The position numbers were made by a program, and so were the translations under genes. From Gluconacetobacter aggeris (GTDB taxonomy: Bacteria; Pseudomonadota; Alphaproteobacteria; Acetobacterales; Acetobacteraceae), in assembly GCF_014174395.1 (NCBI RefSeq), contig NZ_JABEQD010000007.1, positions 124,001 through 188,000 on the forward strand: a stretch of 64,000 nucleotides of DNA, written 5' to 3'. The notes under the pieces were generated by a model that was not told where the DNA came from, made no database searches, and saw nothing but the letters and a program-made list of their open reading frames with translations. Within the stretch, counting starts at the first letter, position 1; each line of letters opens with the position of its first letter. Positions 36,891 through 45,488 of this stretch are shown here, one piece after another.

Positions 36891-37874
36891 TCAACCGCCC
36901 GGCGGCGCCATGAATTCCGGCCCCACCGGATCGGTGATGTGGGCCGCCAGAATACGGTCGATCTCCGCCTTGTCCTCCGCCGACAGCGTCCAGCCGCACG
37001 CCTGATCGATCCCGGCGATCTGCTCGGGCTTCCTCGCCCCCCACAACGCGATGGTCGGCCCCTGGTCCAGCACCCAGCGGATCGCCAGCGCCAGCACCGA
37101 CCGACCGAACCGCTCCTTCGCAAACGCCTCCAGCGCCGCAACCGCCGCCAGATACTGGGCAAAGCGCGGCGCCTGGAATTTCGGATCGGCACTCCGCAGA
37201 TCGTCACTCCCGAAATGGCTGTCGGCCTTCATCTTGCCCGACAGCAGCCCCCGGCACAGCGGCCCATAGGCCAGCACGGCCAGACCATGCCCGACCGACC
37301 AGGGCAGGATATCGGCCTCGATCGCACGTTCGAACAGGTTATAGGGCGGCTGCACGGCCGCCAGCGGCGCCACGGCGCTGAACTGCTCCATCTGCGCGAC
37401 CGAGAAATTGCTCACCCCCAGCGCCAGCACCTTGCCCTCGCGATGCAGATCCTCCAGCACCCGCGCCGTCTCGTCGATCGCCACCGACGGGTCGGGCCAG
37501 TGGATCTGGTAGAGGTCGATCCGGTCGGTGCGCAGCCGGCGCAGCGAATCCTCGATTTCCTGCCGGATGCGCGCGGCGGAGCAGTTGCGGAACGGCTTGC
37601 CGTCCTTCCAGTCCAGCCCGACCTTGGTGGCGATGGCCACCTTGTCGCGCCGCCCTTCCAGCGCCTGGCCCACGACCTCCTCCGAATGACCGAACCCATA
37701 GACCGGTGCGGTGTCGATCAGGCTGATCCCCAGATCCAGCGCCTCGTGAATCGTGGCGATGGCCTGGCGGTCGTCCGCGCCACCCCACATCCAGCCACCG
37801 ATCGCCCATGTGCCCAGCGCAATGCGCGAGACCGGAAAGGGAATGCCCGAGACGGCAATGGTTTCCATCGGCAT
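36891..37874 (-). CDS. Aldo/keto reductase
   Basis: A 327-residue (beta/alpha)8 NADPH-dependent reductase. The catalytic tetrad regions are visible: DTAPVYGFGHSEE (D, Y), ATKVGLDW (K) and IDLYQIHWPDP (H). It resembles the YdjG/MocA-like class acting on small aldehydes and ketones. The substrate is not defined by sequence. It is monocistronic and divergent from the DUF2272 lipoprotein across 334 bp that contain a long perfect palindrome. Confidence 0.9.
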   Translation of the reverse strand: MPMETIAVSGIPFPVSRIALGTWAIGGWMWGGADDRQAIATIHEALDLGISLIDTAPVYGFGHSEEVVGQALEGRRDKVAIATKVGLDWKDGKPFRNCSAARIRQEIEDSLRRLRTDRIDLYQIHWPDPSVAIDETARVLEDLHREGKVLALGVSNFSVAQMEQFSAVAPLAAVQPPYNLFERAIEADILPWSVGHGLAVLAYGPLCRGLLSGKMKADSHFGSDDLRSADPKFQAPRFAQYLAAVAALEAFAKERFGRSVLALAIRWVLDQGPTIALWGARKPEQIAGIDQACGWTLSAEDKAEIDRILAAHITDPVGPEFMAPPGG

Positions 37875-37942
37875 GAAATGCTCCTTCCTGCCCGGCTCTC
37901 ATCGAGAGCGGACTCAACGATGGGGAGAGAACGCAAAAAGGA

Positions 37943-37964
37943 CCGGAGCGTACGTACGCTCCGG
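37943..37964. promoter_or_regulatory. Perfect 22-bp palindrome in the aldo/keto reductase promoter region
   Basis: The half-site CCGGAGCGTAC is followed immediately by its exact complement, centred between 37953 and 37954. It sits 69 bp upstream of the aldo/keto reductase start in a 334-bp divergent gap. Perfect dyad symmetry without a loop suits a dimeric repressor or activator site better than a terminator. Nothing else recognisable was seen in the gap (37875-38208). Confidence 0.5.
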
Positions 37965-38208
37965 CCAAGTCTTTCCCTCGTATGCAAGCGACGGCCGAGC
38001 CGTCGCCTGTCATCGGGCGCCAGAACCGGCCATACGGCAATGAAAAAACATTTCATAATATTGCTGGACTCCAGGAGGACGTCCCCGGTCGCCTGCTCCG
38101 GTTCCCCCGACGAGGCCTCTTTTCCTGCCACGCGTCGCGTCCTATGGGTAAGGGGCCGGCGTCGTGCGCGCGACACAGCCGGTCCGCGCTGAATGGAGAA
38201 GCGAATCA

Positions 38209-39126
38209 ATGTCGCGCAAGGTCGCAATGACGGCATCCCGCACGATTACCCTCATGGCCCCCCTGGCGCTCCTCGCCGCCTGCGCCCCGCATTATCCCTC
38301 CCCGCATCGAGCCCATACGCCATCGGCGCAATACGCGAACGGCCAGGGCGCGCTGGTGGTGGACGAGCACGTCCCCGACTTCGCCAGCCGCAATTTCGAA
38401 CCCTTCACCCGCCAGGACGTCGCCGCGATCGCGATGCGGGAATGGCGGATGTTCGGGCAGGCGGTCGATGACGACGACCCCGAACAGCGCCCCGAGGCCG
38501 CCAGCGCGACCGTCAAGCCGGAACGCATGCCCGGCCTGTGGCAGCGCGTGGGCGAATATTGGTGGATCGGCCAGGACCCGAGCGAACGCGAGGTCGCCTG
38601 GACCGGCAAGCACAATACCGAAGGCGCGATTACCGACTATGTCCATGACGGCATGTTCGCCTGGTCGGCGGCCTTCATTTCCTACGTCATGCGGGTAGCC
38701 GGCGCGAACGACCGTTTCGTCTATTCGCCGAACCATTCGACGTATATCAACGCCGCCGCCTCCGGCACCGAAAGCGGCGTCCGCGCGCAGGACCCGGCCG
38801 CCTACGCCCCGGCACTGGGCGACCTGATCTGCGTCGGCCGGGGTGCGAGCAAATCGGTCCGCTTCGCCGACCTGCCGACGCGATATGGTTTCCCGGCCCA
38901 TTGCGGCATCGTGGTCGCCACCGGCCAGAACGGACAGCCCTTCGGCCGCCAGATCAGCATCATCGGCGGCAATGTCGACGACACGGTGGCCCTGACCCAC
39001 GTCCCGGTCGGGCCGGACGGAAAACTGGCCGACGCCACCGGCCACAGCTACGACCCACGCTATCCATGGTGCGTCGTGCTGCAGGTGCTGTACGACGCCG
39101 ACGCCGAACCAGCCGGGCAAGACTGA
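38209..39126 (+). CDS. DUF2272 lipoprotein (CHAP/NlpC-like fold)
   Basis: A 305-residue protein with GGAGAAG 7 bases before ATG 38209 and a lipobox LAAC (C25). The DUF2272 blocks are WWIGQDPSEREVAWTGKH, FAWSAAFISYVMRVAGA and YSPNHSTYINAA, with AHCGIVVA later. The pattern of Asp/Trp-Ser followed by a late Cys-Gly or His region is suggestive of an NlpC/P60-like hydrolase, but activity is unproven. It is probably anchored in the outer membrane and acts on the cell envelope. Confidence 0.83.
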   Translation: MSRKVAMTASRTITLMAPLALLAACAPHYPSPHRAHTPSAQYANGQGALVVDEHVPDFASRNFEPFTRQDVAAIAMREWRMFGQAVDDDDPEQRPEAASATVKPERMPGLWQRVGEYWWIGQDPSEREVAWTGKHNTEGAITDYVHDGMFAWSAAFISYVMRVAGANDRFVYSPNHSTYINAAASGTESGVRAQDPAAYAPALGDLICVGRGASKSVRFADLPTRYGFPAHCGIVVATGQNGQPFGRQISIIGGNVDDTVALTHVPVGPDGKLADATGHSYDPRYPWCVVLQVLYDADAEPAGQD

Positions 39127-39174
39127 ACCGCGACACGACCCGGCACGCGCACCGGGTCGCCGCCAGCCGCGTGT

Positions 39175-39618
39175 CTACGCGCCGACCTGGGCGGCCGCAT
39201 GCCGGATGGCCCGCGCCATCGCCTCGACCCCGTTGCCGCGATTGGTCGACAGCGCCTGCACCAGCCCCAGATCACGCAGGAAACCGGAATCGGTCGCCAG
39301 GATTTCTTCCGCGCTCCGCCCCGAATAAACGCGCAGCAGCAGCGCCACCAAGCCCGAGACGATGGCGGCGTCCGACGCCCCGGCAAAGAACAGCACGCCG
39401 TCCCGCGCGGTCATTTCCAGCCACACCTGGCTCTGGCAGCCGGGCACGCGATGGGCATCATCCATCCATTCGGCGGGAAAGGGCGGCATCGTGCGGCCCA
39501 GTTCGATGATGTACTGGTAGCGCTGCATCCAGTCATCAAAGAGGTCCAACTCCTCACCGATCGCAGCAATCGCGGCGGCGGCAGTCGCATCCTGGGGCGT
39601 GACGAAAGGATCAGTCAT
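39175..39618 (-). CDS. sufE: Cysteine desulfurase-stimulating protein SufE
   Basis: A 147-residue SufE-family protein. The sulfur-accepting cysteine is in HRVPGCQSQVWLE. The surrounding AAIGEELDLFDDWMQRYQYI and LGLVQALSTNRGNGVEAM are family blocks. It accepts persulfide from SufS for Fe-S assembly. ATG 39618 is preferred to the upstream start because conserved sequence begins just after it. No other suf genes are in the window. Confidence 0.93.
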   Translation of the reverse strand: MTDPFVTPQDATAAAAIAAIGEELDLFDDWMQRYQYIIELGRTMPPFPAEWMDDAHRVPGCQSQVWLEMTARDGVLFFAGASDAAIVSGLVALLLRVYSGRSAEEILATDSGFLRDLGLVQALSTNRGNGVEAMARAIRHAAAQVGA

Positions 39619-39726
39619 CAAGGCTACCTGACACAAAACAATCAAATGGGCGGGCGAAGACTAAAACACATCCCCACCCGCTAGAAGCCCGCGCCAACCG
39701 CGCAGTGCAATCCAGTGCAGGCATCG

Positions 39727-39882
39727 CAGTTTGTGCCGGAAACGTGGGCTGGCGAGCGAGAGTTCCGCAAAGCGGCACGCCCGGCGTGCGTTTGCGAGCA
39801 CCGAAGCGCAGCGGCCATATGGGTCGTGTGCATCCGAGCACAGGAAACGCGCGCCGGATCGCCGCCAGCGCGCGTCTACAGC
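39727..39882 (+). repeat. Dispersed intergenic repeat, copy 3
   Basis: The blocks GTGGGCTGGCGAGCGAGAG, CGCCCGGCGTGCGTTTGCGA, GAAGCGCAGCGGCC and CAGGAAACGCGCGCCGGATC occur in the same order as in the inverted copy at 31696-31855. It sits between sufE and the rhodanese gene. The terminal inverted repeats of the 31696 copy are not conserved here. Confidence 0.65.
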
Positions 39883-39883
39883 A

Positions 39884-40303
39884 TTAATTCTGGCGCCAGG
39901 GCAGGCCGTCGGCCTTCCACCCCGCCTTGGCACCCCGATGCCCCTCGGCATCCAGCGGCCCCTCGAATCCCCCCGCCACATTGAACACATGCGCGAATCC
40001 CGCCATCCGCGCCGCCATGGCGGCGGAATGGCTGCGCGCGCCGGAGCGGCAGATGAAATGGATCTCATGCTCCGGGGTCAGTCCCGCCGCCTGAAGCTGC
40101 TCCACAAAGCGCGGGTTCGGCTGGCCGCCCAGCGTCTGCCACGACACCGGGATCACCTGCTTGCCAACCGACGTCAGGTCGGGCAGGCCCACGAACATCC
40201 ATTCCGCATCGGTGCGCACGTCGACCAACTGCGCCTGCGGGCGATTGCCCAGCGCGTCCCAGGTTTCGGTGGGGGCTACGTCCTCGATCATCTTGTGTCC
40301 CAT
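39884..40303 (-). CDS. Rhodanese-like domain protein
   Basis: A 139-residue single-domain rhodanese. QLVDVRTDAEWMFVGLPDL and the active-site loop FICRSGARSHSAAM (catalytic cysteine) are intact, and VFNVAGGFEGPLD is the usual ending. It transfers sulfane sulfur or acts as a persulfide carrier. ATG 40303 is used; ATG 40318 is an alternative. It is divergent from cysteine synthase and close to sufE, hinting at a sulfur-handling neighbourhood. Confidence 0.88.
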   Translation of the reverse strand: MGHKMIEDVAPTETWDALGNRPQAQLVDVRTDAEWMFVGLPDLTSVGKQVIPVSWQTLGGQPNPRFVEQLQAAGLTPEHEIHFICRSGARSHSAAMAARMAGFAHVFNVAGGFEGPLDAEGHRGAKAGWKADGLPWRQN

Positions 40304-40405
40304 CGCAAGAATGCACATTGTGCGCCTGAACGGGCGCCCGGCCCCGGCCGGGCGCATTCCGGCGGCACCCAGCCGCCACGCACGTTGCGGAGAAGGTGCT
40401 GCGTT

Positions 40406-41443
40406 ATGGGCCAAAGTGCAAATCCCGCCTCGATCGGCTGGACGACCTCGTCCCCCGACATGACTGCCGCGATCGGCCACACGCCGCTGATCCGCCTGCG
40501 GCGCGCGTCTGAGCTGACGGGCTGCGAGATCCTGGGCAAGGCGGAATTCATGAATCCCGGCGGCTCGGTAAAAGACCGCGCCGCCCTGGCGATCATCAAC
40601 GATGCCGAACGGCGCGGCGTGCTCAAGCCCGGCGGCACGGTGGTCGAAGGCACGGCCGGCAATACCGGCATCGGGCTCACGCTGGTCGCCAACGCGCGCG
40701 GCTACCGCTCGGTGATCGTGATGCCGGAGACCCAGAGCCAGGAGAAGATCGACTTCCTGCGCATGATCGGCGCCGACCTGCGCCTGGTGCCGGCCAAGCC
40801 GTTCCGCGATCCGGGCAATTACGTCCACGTCTCCCGCCGCCTGGCCGAGGAAACGGGCGCGGTCTGGGCCAACCAGTTCGACAATCTCGCCAACCGCGAG
40901 GGCCACCGCGTCACCACCGGCCCCGAAATCTGGACCCAGACGGCAGGCAAGATCGACGCCTTCACCTGCTCCTGCGGCACCGGCGGCACCCTGGCCGGCA
41001 TCGCCCTGGGCCTGGAGGATTCCGCCCGCGCCGAAGGCCGCGCGCGCCCCCGGATCGTGCTGGCCGACCCAGAAGGCTCGGCCCTGTACGGCTGGGTCAA
41101 GTCCGGCGACCTCAGCGTCAGCGGCGGTTCGATCACCGAGGGCATCGGCCAGTCGCGCGTCACCGGCAATCTGGAAGGCATCGCCATCGACGACGCCGAA
41201 CGCATCCCCGACCCCGAGGCGCTGGAGCTGATCTACGACCTGCTGATCCACGAAGGCCTGTCGATCGGCGGCTCGTCGGGCATCAACGTGGCGGCCGCCA
41301 TCCGCGTCGCACGCAGGATGGGGCCCGGCCACACCATCGTCACCATCCTCTCGGACGGCGGTAGCCGCTACCAGTCCAAGCTCTTCAACCCCGCCTTCCT
41401 GCGCGAGAAGAACCTGCCGGTTCCCGCCTGGCTCGACCGATAA
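40406..41443 (+). CDS. cysK: Cysteine synthase A (O-acetylserine sulfhydrylase)
   Basis: A 345-residue PLP enzyme with GGAGAAGG ahead of ATG 40406. The PLP lysine is K56 in NPGGSVKDR, with EGTAGNTGIGL for the substrate loop and GTGGTLAG for phosphate binding. It makes cysteine from O-acetylserine and sulfide. It is somewhat longer than E. coli CysK and has the YQSKLFNPAFL ending seen in CysK-like proteins of alphaproteobacteria. Cystathionine beta-synthase is less likely because no CBS domain is present. Confidence 0.9.
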   Translation: MGQSANPASIGWTTSSPDMTAAIGHTPLIRLRRASELTGCEILGKAEFMNPGGSVKDRAALAIINDAERRGVLKPGGTVVEGTAGNTGIGLTLVANARGYRSVIVMPETQSQEKIDFLRMIGADLRLVPAKPFRDPGNYVHVSRRLAEETGAVWANQFDNLANREGHRVTTGPEIWTQTAGKIDAFTCSCGTGGTLAGIALGLEDSARAEGRARPRIVLADPEGSALYGWVKSGDLSVSGGSITEGIGQSRVTGNLEGIAIDDAERIPDPEALELIYDLLIHEGLSIGGSSGINVAAAIRVARRMGPGHTIVTILSDGGSRYQSKLFNPAFLREKNLPVPAWLDR

Positions 41444-41518
41444 GAGACAGTTCGCGCAATCGCCCGATGCCTCCACTCCGCAGGCTGGCGGCGTGGGGGC
41501 CTGCCGGCCGCCCGACGG

Positions 41519-42319
41519 TCAGTCCACCCATTTCAGGAAGCGGGCCGGGCGAACGGAGGCCAGATAATCGCCGACGCCACCCAGTGGCGCCACGCTGTCG
41601 CGCGAGACGGTAACGACCATCACCTTGCCCTGAAGGTTCCACAGCGGCAGCAGGCCCACGCCGCCTTCCGCCTGCGGTACACGGCTGTCGGCCGAATTGT
41701 CGCGATTGTCCCCCATCACGAACAGATGGCCGGCCGGGATCGTAACCTCCGCCATATCGTCCAGCGGCGTGCCGTCCGGCGTTTTCAGCAACAGATGGCG
41801 CGTGCCGCCGGGCAGCGTCTCGGTGAACCGTTCGGCCGGGACGGTGCGGCCGTCGGAGAGTTCCTCCCGCGCCGGCCCTTCATCCTTCCAGGCCAGTTCG
41901 CGGCCGTTGAGCCAGACCCGCCCGCCGGAAAGAGCGATCCGGTCACCAGGCAGCCCGATCACACGCTTGACGAAGGTGGTGTCGGTCCGGGCCGGGCTGC
42001 GAAACACGATCACGTCGCCGCGTCGCGGCAGGCGCTGGAACAGCCGCCCCCCTTGGGGCAGGCGATTGCCGAACGGCAGATTGGCGGTGCTGATGCCATA
42101 GGCCAGCGGCCGGGCCAACAGATAATCGCCGATCAGCAATGTCGGCTGCATGGAGCCTGACGGCACGACATAGGGCGTTGCCAGCGCAACGCGGCTGAGG
42201 ACGATCAGAACGGCGAAGAAACCCCAGCCCGGAACCCATCCGAACGTCCCACGCGTCGACGGCATGCGTTGCCGTCGCAGCGCGAGATACAGGTGAAGCC
42301 GATTCCGGAAATTACGCAT
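41519..42319 (-). CDS. lepB: Signal peptidase I
   Basis: A 266-residue protein. One hydrophobic anchor (GFFAVLIVLSRVALA) precedes the catalytic serine S56 in VPSGSMQPTLLIGDY. The general-base lysine is K118 in TFVKRVIGLPGD, and the late box is MGDNRDNSADSR. It removes signal peptides of exported proteins. ATG 42319 has an AAGGA site 6 bases upstream; the TTG start at 42349 is unnecessary. It is probably a second or specialised LepB, since it is not next to rnc/era here. Confidence 0.92.
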   Translation of the reverse strand: MRNFRNRLHLYLALRRQRMPSTRGTFGWVPGWGFFAVLIVLSRVALATPYVVPSGSMQPTLLIGDYLLARPLAYGISTANLPFGNRLPQGGRLFQRLPRRGDVIVFRSPARTDTTFVKRVIGLPGDRIALSGGRVWLNGRELAWKDEGPAREELSDGRTVPAERFTETLPGGTRHLLLKTPDGTPLDDMAEVTIPAGHLFVMGDNRDNSADSRVPQAEGGVGLLPLWNLQGKVMVVTVSRDSVAPLGGVGDYLASVRPARFLKWVD

Positions 42320-42489
42320 GCCGAGTCCTTCCAAAAGCCAACTGGCCAACGCACGTCACGGGAATCGGAACCCGATGCGTGCATGACGATCTGGATGACG
42401 CACCCAGAATGCACGGCGCGACGCTCCCTGCCTACATCGCGCGCTGCCGGCCATCATGATGTGATCGCCCGCAGCGAACGGCCGCTACC

Positions 42490-43767
42490 CTACGCCCCTC
42501 CCTCGGCCGCATCCTTCCCTTCGGCCACGGCAGGCACCCCATCCGGGCGCGACGTATCGCCCATCAGCAGCGCCACCAGAATCACGCAGACCAGCCCCGC
42601 TGCAGCCAGGATCAGGAAGGCCAGCGAGGCCGAACGGTCGGCCACCGTGCCGGCCAGCGTGGTCGAGAAGCTGGCCCCCGCCCCCATGGCCAGCCCCAGA
42701 ATGCCCATGCACATGTTGAACCGCCCGCTGATGCGCGTCAGGTCGGCGGCCACCAGCGGCATCATCACGCCGAACGACGACGAGCTGATCCCGTCCAGCA
42801 ACTGGATCGCGATGATCAGATAGGGGTTGCTCGTCGTCGCCAGCAGGGCGGCCCGCAACGGCAGGGCGGCAAAGGTCACCAGCATCACCGGCCGCCGCCC
42901 GATCGTCTCCGCCAGCCGGCCGATGACCGGCGACAGCGCCGCGCCGACCAACTGCGGCAGCAGGATGCACGCCGCGATCACGATCTCGGCGATATTGCCC
43001 GCATCCTTGGTCACCTGCCCCGCCGCCAGCGACAGGATACCCGCCGCCGACAGATGGAAGAAGGCGACGCAGATCGCAAAGGCGAACAGCCGCCGGTCGC
43101 GCAGCAATTCCCACATCGCTCCCTTGGTGCGGGGCGGCCGCTCGCCCTCGGCCACGGCGGCGGTGTTGATCGAGGCCGACGCTTCGACCGGCTCGATCAT
43201 CATCAGCGCCATCAGCCCCGGCATCGCCAGCGCGGCACCGAGGAAGAACGTGGCCTGGGGCGACACCCAATAACCCACCGCCCCCATCAGCCCCGAGCCG
43301 ATGGCGTTGCCGATGGACGCAAAACTGGCATTGCGGCCGAATCGCTCGCCCAGCAGCCCCTTGCCGTCATCGGGCAGGCGCAGCACCTGCGCCGCCACCA
43401 CCGCCAGGGTGATGGCACCGATCGCCGGCGTCAGCGTGCAGCTCGCCAGCCCGTGCAGAACCTCCGCCAGCGCGACGGGCATCTGCTGCGGGAAGATGGC
43501 CAGCAGCAGGCACGAGAAGATCACGGCGAGAATCGAGAGCGCCGCCACGCGATGCTTGTCGCGCAGCCGGTCGACCAGCATCCCGGCCGGAACCTGGCTG
43601 ACCATGGCGGTGACCGACCCGATGCTCAGGACGTAGCCGATCTGGCCCTGCGTCCAGTGGGCGCCGGTCAGATACACCGCGATGAACGAGCCGAAGGAAG
43701 CCTGCAGATTTCCGACGAAGAAATTGAGCAAATCCAGCCCGCGCTGGCTGTTCCTGGGCAGTTTCAC
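42490..43767 (-). CDS. MFS transporter, paralogue of the one at 17016-18275
   Basis: A 425-residue, 12-helix major facilitator starting at a GTG at 43767. The frame is open to 43872, but that start would overlap the PRC-barrel gene by 68 bp. LVDRLRDKHRVAALSIL is the A-motif loop. The N-terminal region is clearly related to the MFS next to the ArsB-type pump, down to NFFxxxxQAxxGxFxxVxL. Substrate is unknown. Codon use is core-like, so this copy may be the native one. Confidence 0.85.
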   Translation of the reverse strand: MKLPRNSQRGLDLLNFFVGNLQASFGSFIAVYLTGAHWTQGQIGYVLSIGSVTAMVSQVPAGMLVDRLRDKHRVAALSILAVIFSCLLLAIFPQQMPVALAEVLHGLASCTLTPAIGAITLAVVAAQVLRLPDDGKGLLGERFGRNASFASIGNAIGSGLMGAVGYWVSPQATFFLGAALAMPGLMALMMIEPVEASASINTAAVAEGERPPRTKGAMWELLRDRRLFAFAICVAFFHLSAAGILSLAAGQVTKDAGNIAEIVIAACILLPQLVGAALSPVIGRLAETIGRRPVMLVTFAALPLRAALLATTSNPYLIIAIQLLDGISSSSFGVMMPLVAADLTRISGRFNMCMGILGLAMGAGASFSTTLAGTVADRSASLAFLILAAAGLVCVILVALLMGDTSRPDGVPAVAEGKDAAEGGA

Positions 43768-43804
43768 GCAGGGCCGTCCCCGCGCTGTCCCTTGCCGCGC
43801 CGCC

Positions 43805-44563
43805 TCATCGCGCCATGAATCCCGACCGGCCGGCGGCAGCATGCCCGGCGGGCGGCTCGTCTCCTCCGCCACCCGGCGCGGGGGGCACCAGCGGCGGCGG
43901 CGCGGGCTGGGGTTCGACCGATAGCGGACCGGGCTCGGCCTCGGCGGGAGCCACCGCCGGGGCCACGGGCGCGGGCGGCGGCGCCTGGACTACCGTCACG
44001 TCCATCGAGGTCGGGTCATAGGCCGGGGCCGAGCGGACCCCCGCCCCGTCGATGCGCAGCTTGACCGGGCTCTTCTCCGTCAGCCCGCCCATCACGAACG
44101 CATCCCACGCAATGGCGATGCGCCGGTTGCCCACCCCCAGAAAACCGCCGACATCCACCACCACGGCCGCCGGACGCCCCTCCTGGTCCAGCAGCACGTC
44201 GATCACCTGTCCCACATGGCTGCCATCGGGCGCCACCACGTCGCGGTCGATCAGGCTGCCCAGCCGGTGCGCGGCGGTGGCTGGCGCGGCATGGCCATGC
44301 TCGGCCGGCACCGGCGGCGGCGCGGCCAGCACGACCGGCGGCGGCGCCGTCAGCTCCGGCAGGTCGCCCGTCGGCATGTCCCGCGCGGGATTGCCGAGAA
44401 AGGACACTCCCGGCCCGCCATCCGGGCCAGGCCCCACCGGGTCGGCCGCGCGAACGGCGCCGGCCGACAGGACAAGAAGGGCCGACAGCGCGCCGGACAG
44501 GACCGCCGGACGTACGAAACGGCCGGGCGTACGCGCGACCGGGGACAGGGTGGAATGTTCCAT
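43805..44563 (-). CDS. Secreted PRC-barrel domain protein
   Basis: A 252-residue protein with a signal peptide (VLSGALSALLVLSAGAVRA), a proline-rich linker, a PRC-barrel at about residues 98-165 (LIDRDVVAPDGSHVGQVIDV), and a long proline/alanine-rich tail. PRC barrels are small beta barrels found in ribosome-maturation and photosynthetic proteins and in many envelope proteins. The role here is unknown, perhaps a periplasmic adaptor. It is divergent from a two-component system. Confidence 0.85.
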   Translation of the reverse strand: MEHSTLSPVARTPGRFVRPAVLSGALSALLVLSAGAVRAADPVGPGPDGGPGVSFLGNPARDMPTGDLPELTAPPPVVLAAPPPVPAEHGHAAPATAAHRLGSLIDRDVVAPDGSHVGQVIDVLLDQEGRPAAVVVDVGGFLGVGNRRIAIAWDAFVMGGLTEKSPVKLRIDGAGVRSAPAYDPTSMDVTVVQAPPPAPVAPAVAPAEAEPGPLSVEPQPAPPPLVPPAPGGGGDEPPAGHAAAGRSGFMAR

Positions 44564-44713
44564 TCCCAATCCTGTGCATGAACCGGGCGCTCCTGTCACA
44601 GGCTTCCAGCGGGTCCATCGCGTTTTTTTTCCGGCCCCGCCCCTTCCGGGCCCCGATTGCAACCGAATGAAACACCGGCTGCACGGCGCGAAAAAGCACG
44701 TTAGAACGAAGGC

Positions 44714-45436
44714 ATGGAGCCCCTGCCTCATATTCTGGTCGTCGACGACGACCGCGAAATCCGCGATCTTCTCGCCCGTTTCCTCGAACGCAACATGTTC
44801 CGCGTCACCACGGCGCGCGACGGGCGCGAAACCCGCAAGGCGTGGCAGGCCGGCCATTACCAGATCGTGGTGCTGGACCTGATGCTGCCCGGCGAAACCG
44901 GTCTGGAACTCGCCCGCTGGCTGCGCGAGCAGGCCAATGTGCCCATCATCATGCTGACGGCGATGGGCGAGGAGACCGACCGCATCATCGGCCTGGAAAT
45001 GGGCGCCGACGATTACCTGCCCAAACCCTTCAACCCGCGCGAACTGCTGGCGCGAATCCGCGCCATCCTGCGCCGGACCAGCGAGGCCGCTCCCCTGCGC
45101 GGCGCCGGCGGCGCGGCCCAGTGCCTGCATTTCTCGGGCTGGACGCTGGACGCCACAAGGCGGCGGCTGCTCAACCCCGACGGCACCGAGGTGGCACTGA
45201 CGGGCGGCGAATACGACCTGCTGACGGCATTGCTCGACCGCGCCAACCGGGTGCTGACCCGCGACATGCTGTTCGACCTGCTGCGCGGCCGCCAGGCCGG
45301 CCCCTTCGACCGCGCGATAGACGTCGCCATCAGCCGTCTGCGCCGCAAGCTGGAAGATGACGGCCGCAACGCCCAGCTCATCAAGACCGTCCGCGGGGGC
45401 GGCTACGTGCTGGCATCCGATGTCGAACGCAGTTGA
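44714..45436 (+). CDS. OmpR-family response regulator
   Basis: A 240-residue regulator. The receiver domain has acidic pocket D11-D13, phospho-acceptor D55 (VVLDLMLPGE) and K104. The C-terminal winged helix ends DRAIDVAISRLRRKLEDD...IKTVRGGGYVLA. It pairs with the histidine kinase 52 bp downstream. The closest look is to the OmpR/RstA/FeuP type. The stimulus is unknown, but the divergent PRC-barrel envelope protein may be a target. Confidence 0.93.
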   Translation: MEPLPHILVVDDDREIRDLLARFLERNMFRVTTARDGRETRKAWQAGHYQIVVLDLMLPGETGLELARWLREQANVPIIMLTAMGEETDRIIGLEMGADDYLPKPFNPRELLARIRAILRRTSEAAPLRGAGGAAQCLHFSGWTLDATRRRLLNPDGTEVALTGGEYDLLTALLDRANRVLTRDMLFDLLRGRQAGPFDRAIDVAISRLRRKLEDDGRNAQLIKTVRGGGYVLASDVERS

Positions 45437-45463
45437 TGAACGCAGTTGATAAACGCAGTTGAT
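45425..45463 (+). repeat. Three tandem 13-bp repeats across the response-regulator stop codon
   Basis: GAACGCAGTTGAT occurs twice exactly and once with one change (45425-45463), with a degenerate fourth copy after. The first unit contains the response-regulator stop codon. Slippage here would change the tail of the regulator gene and its spacing to the kinase gene. Confidence 0.7.
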
Positions 45464-45488
45464 GACCAGAGCTGAAGACCGACGCTGA

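Noticed and set aside
39731-40405. In-frame extension of cysteine synthase 225 codons upstream
   Set aside because: It crosses an intergenic repeat and the rhodanese gene on the other strand; a GGAGAAGG site precedes ATG 40406.
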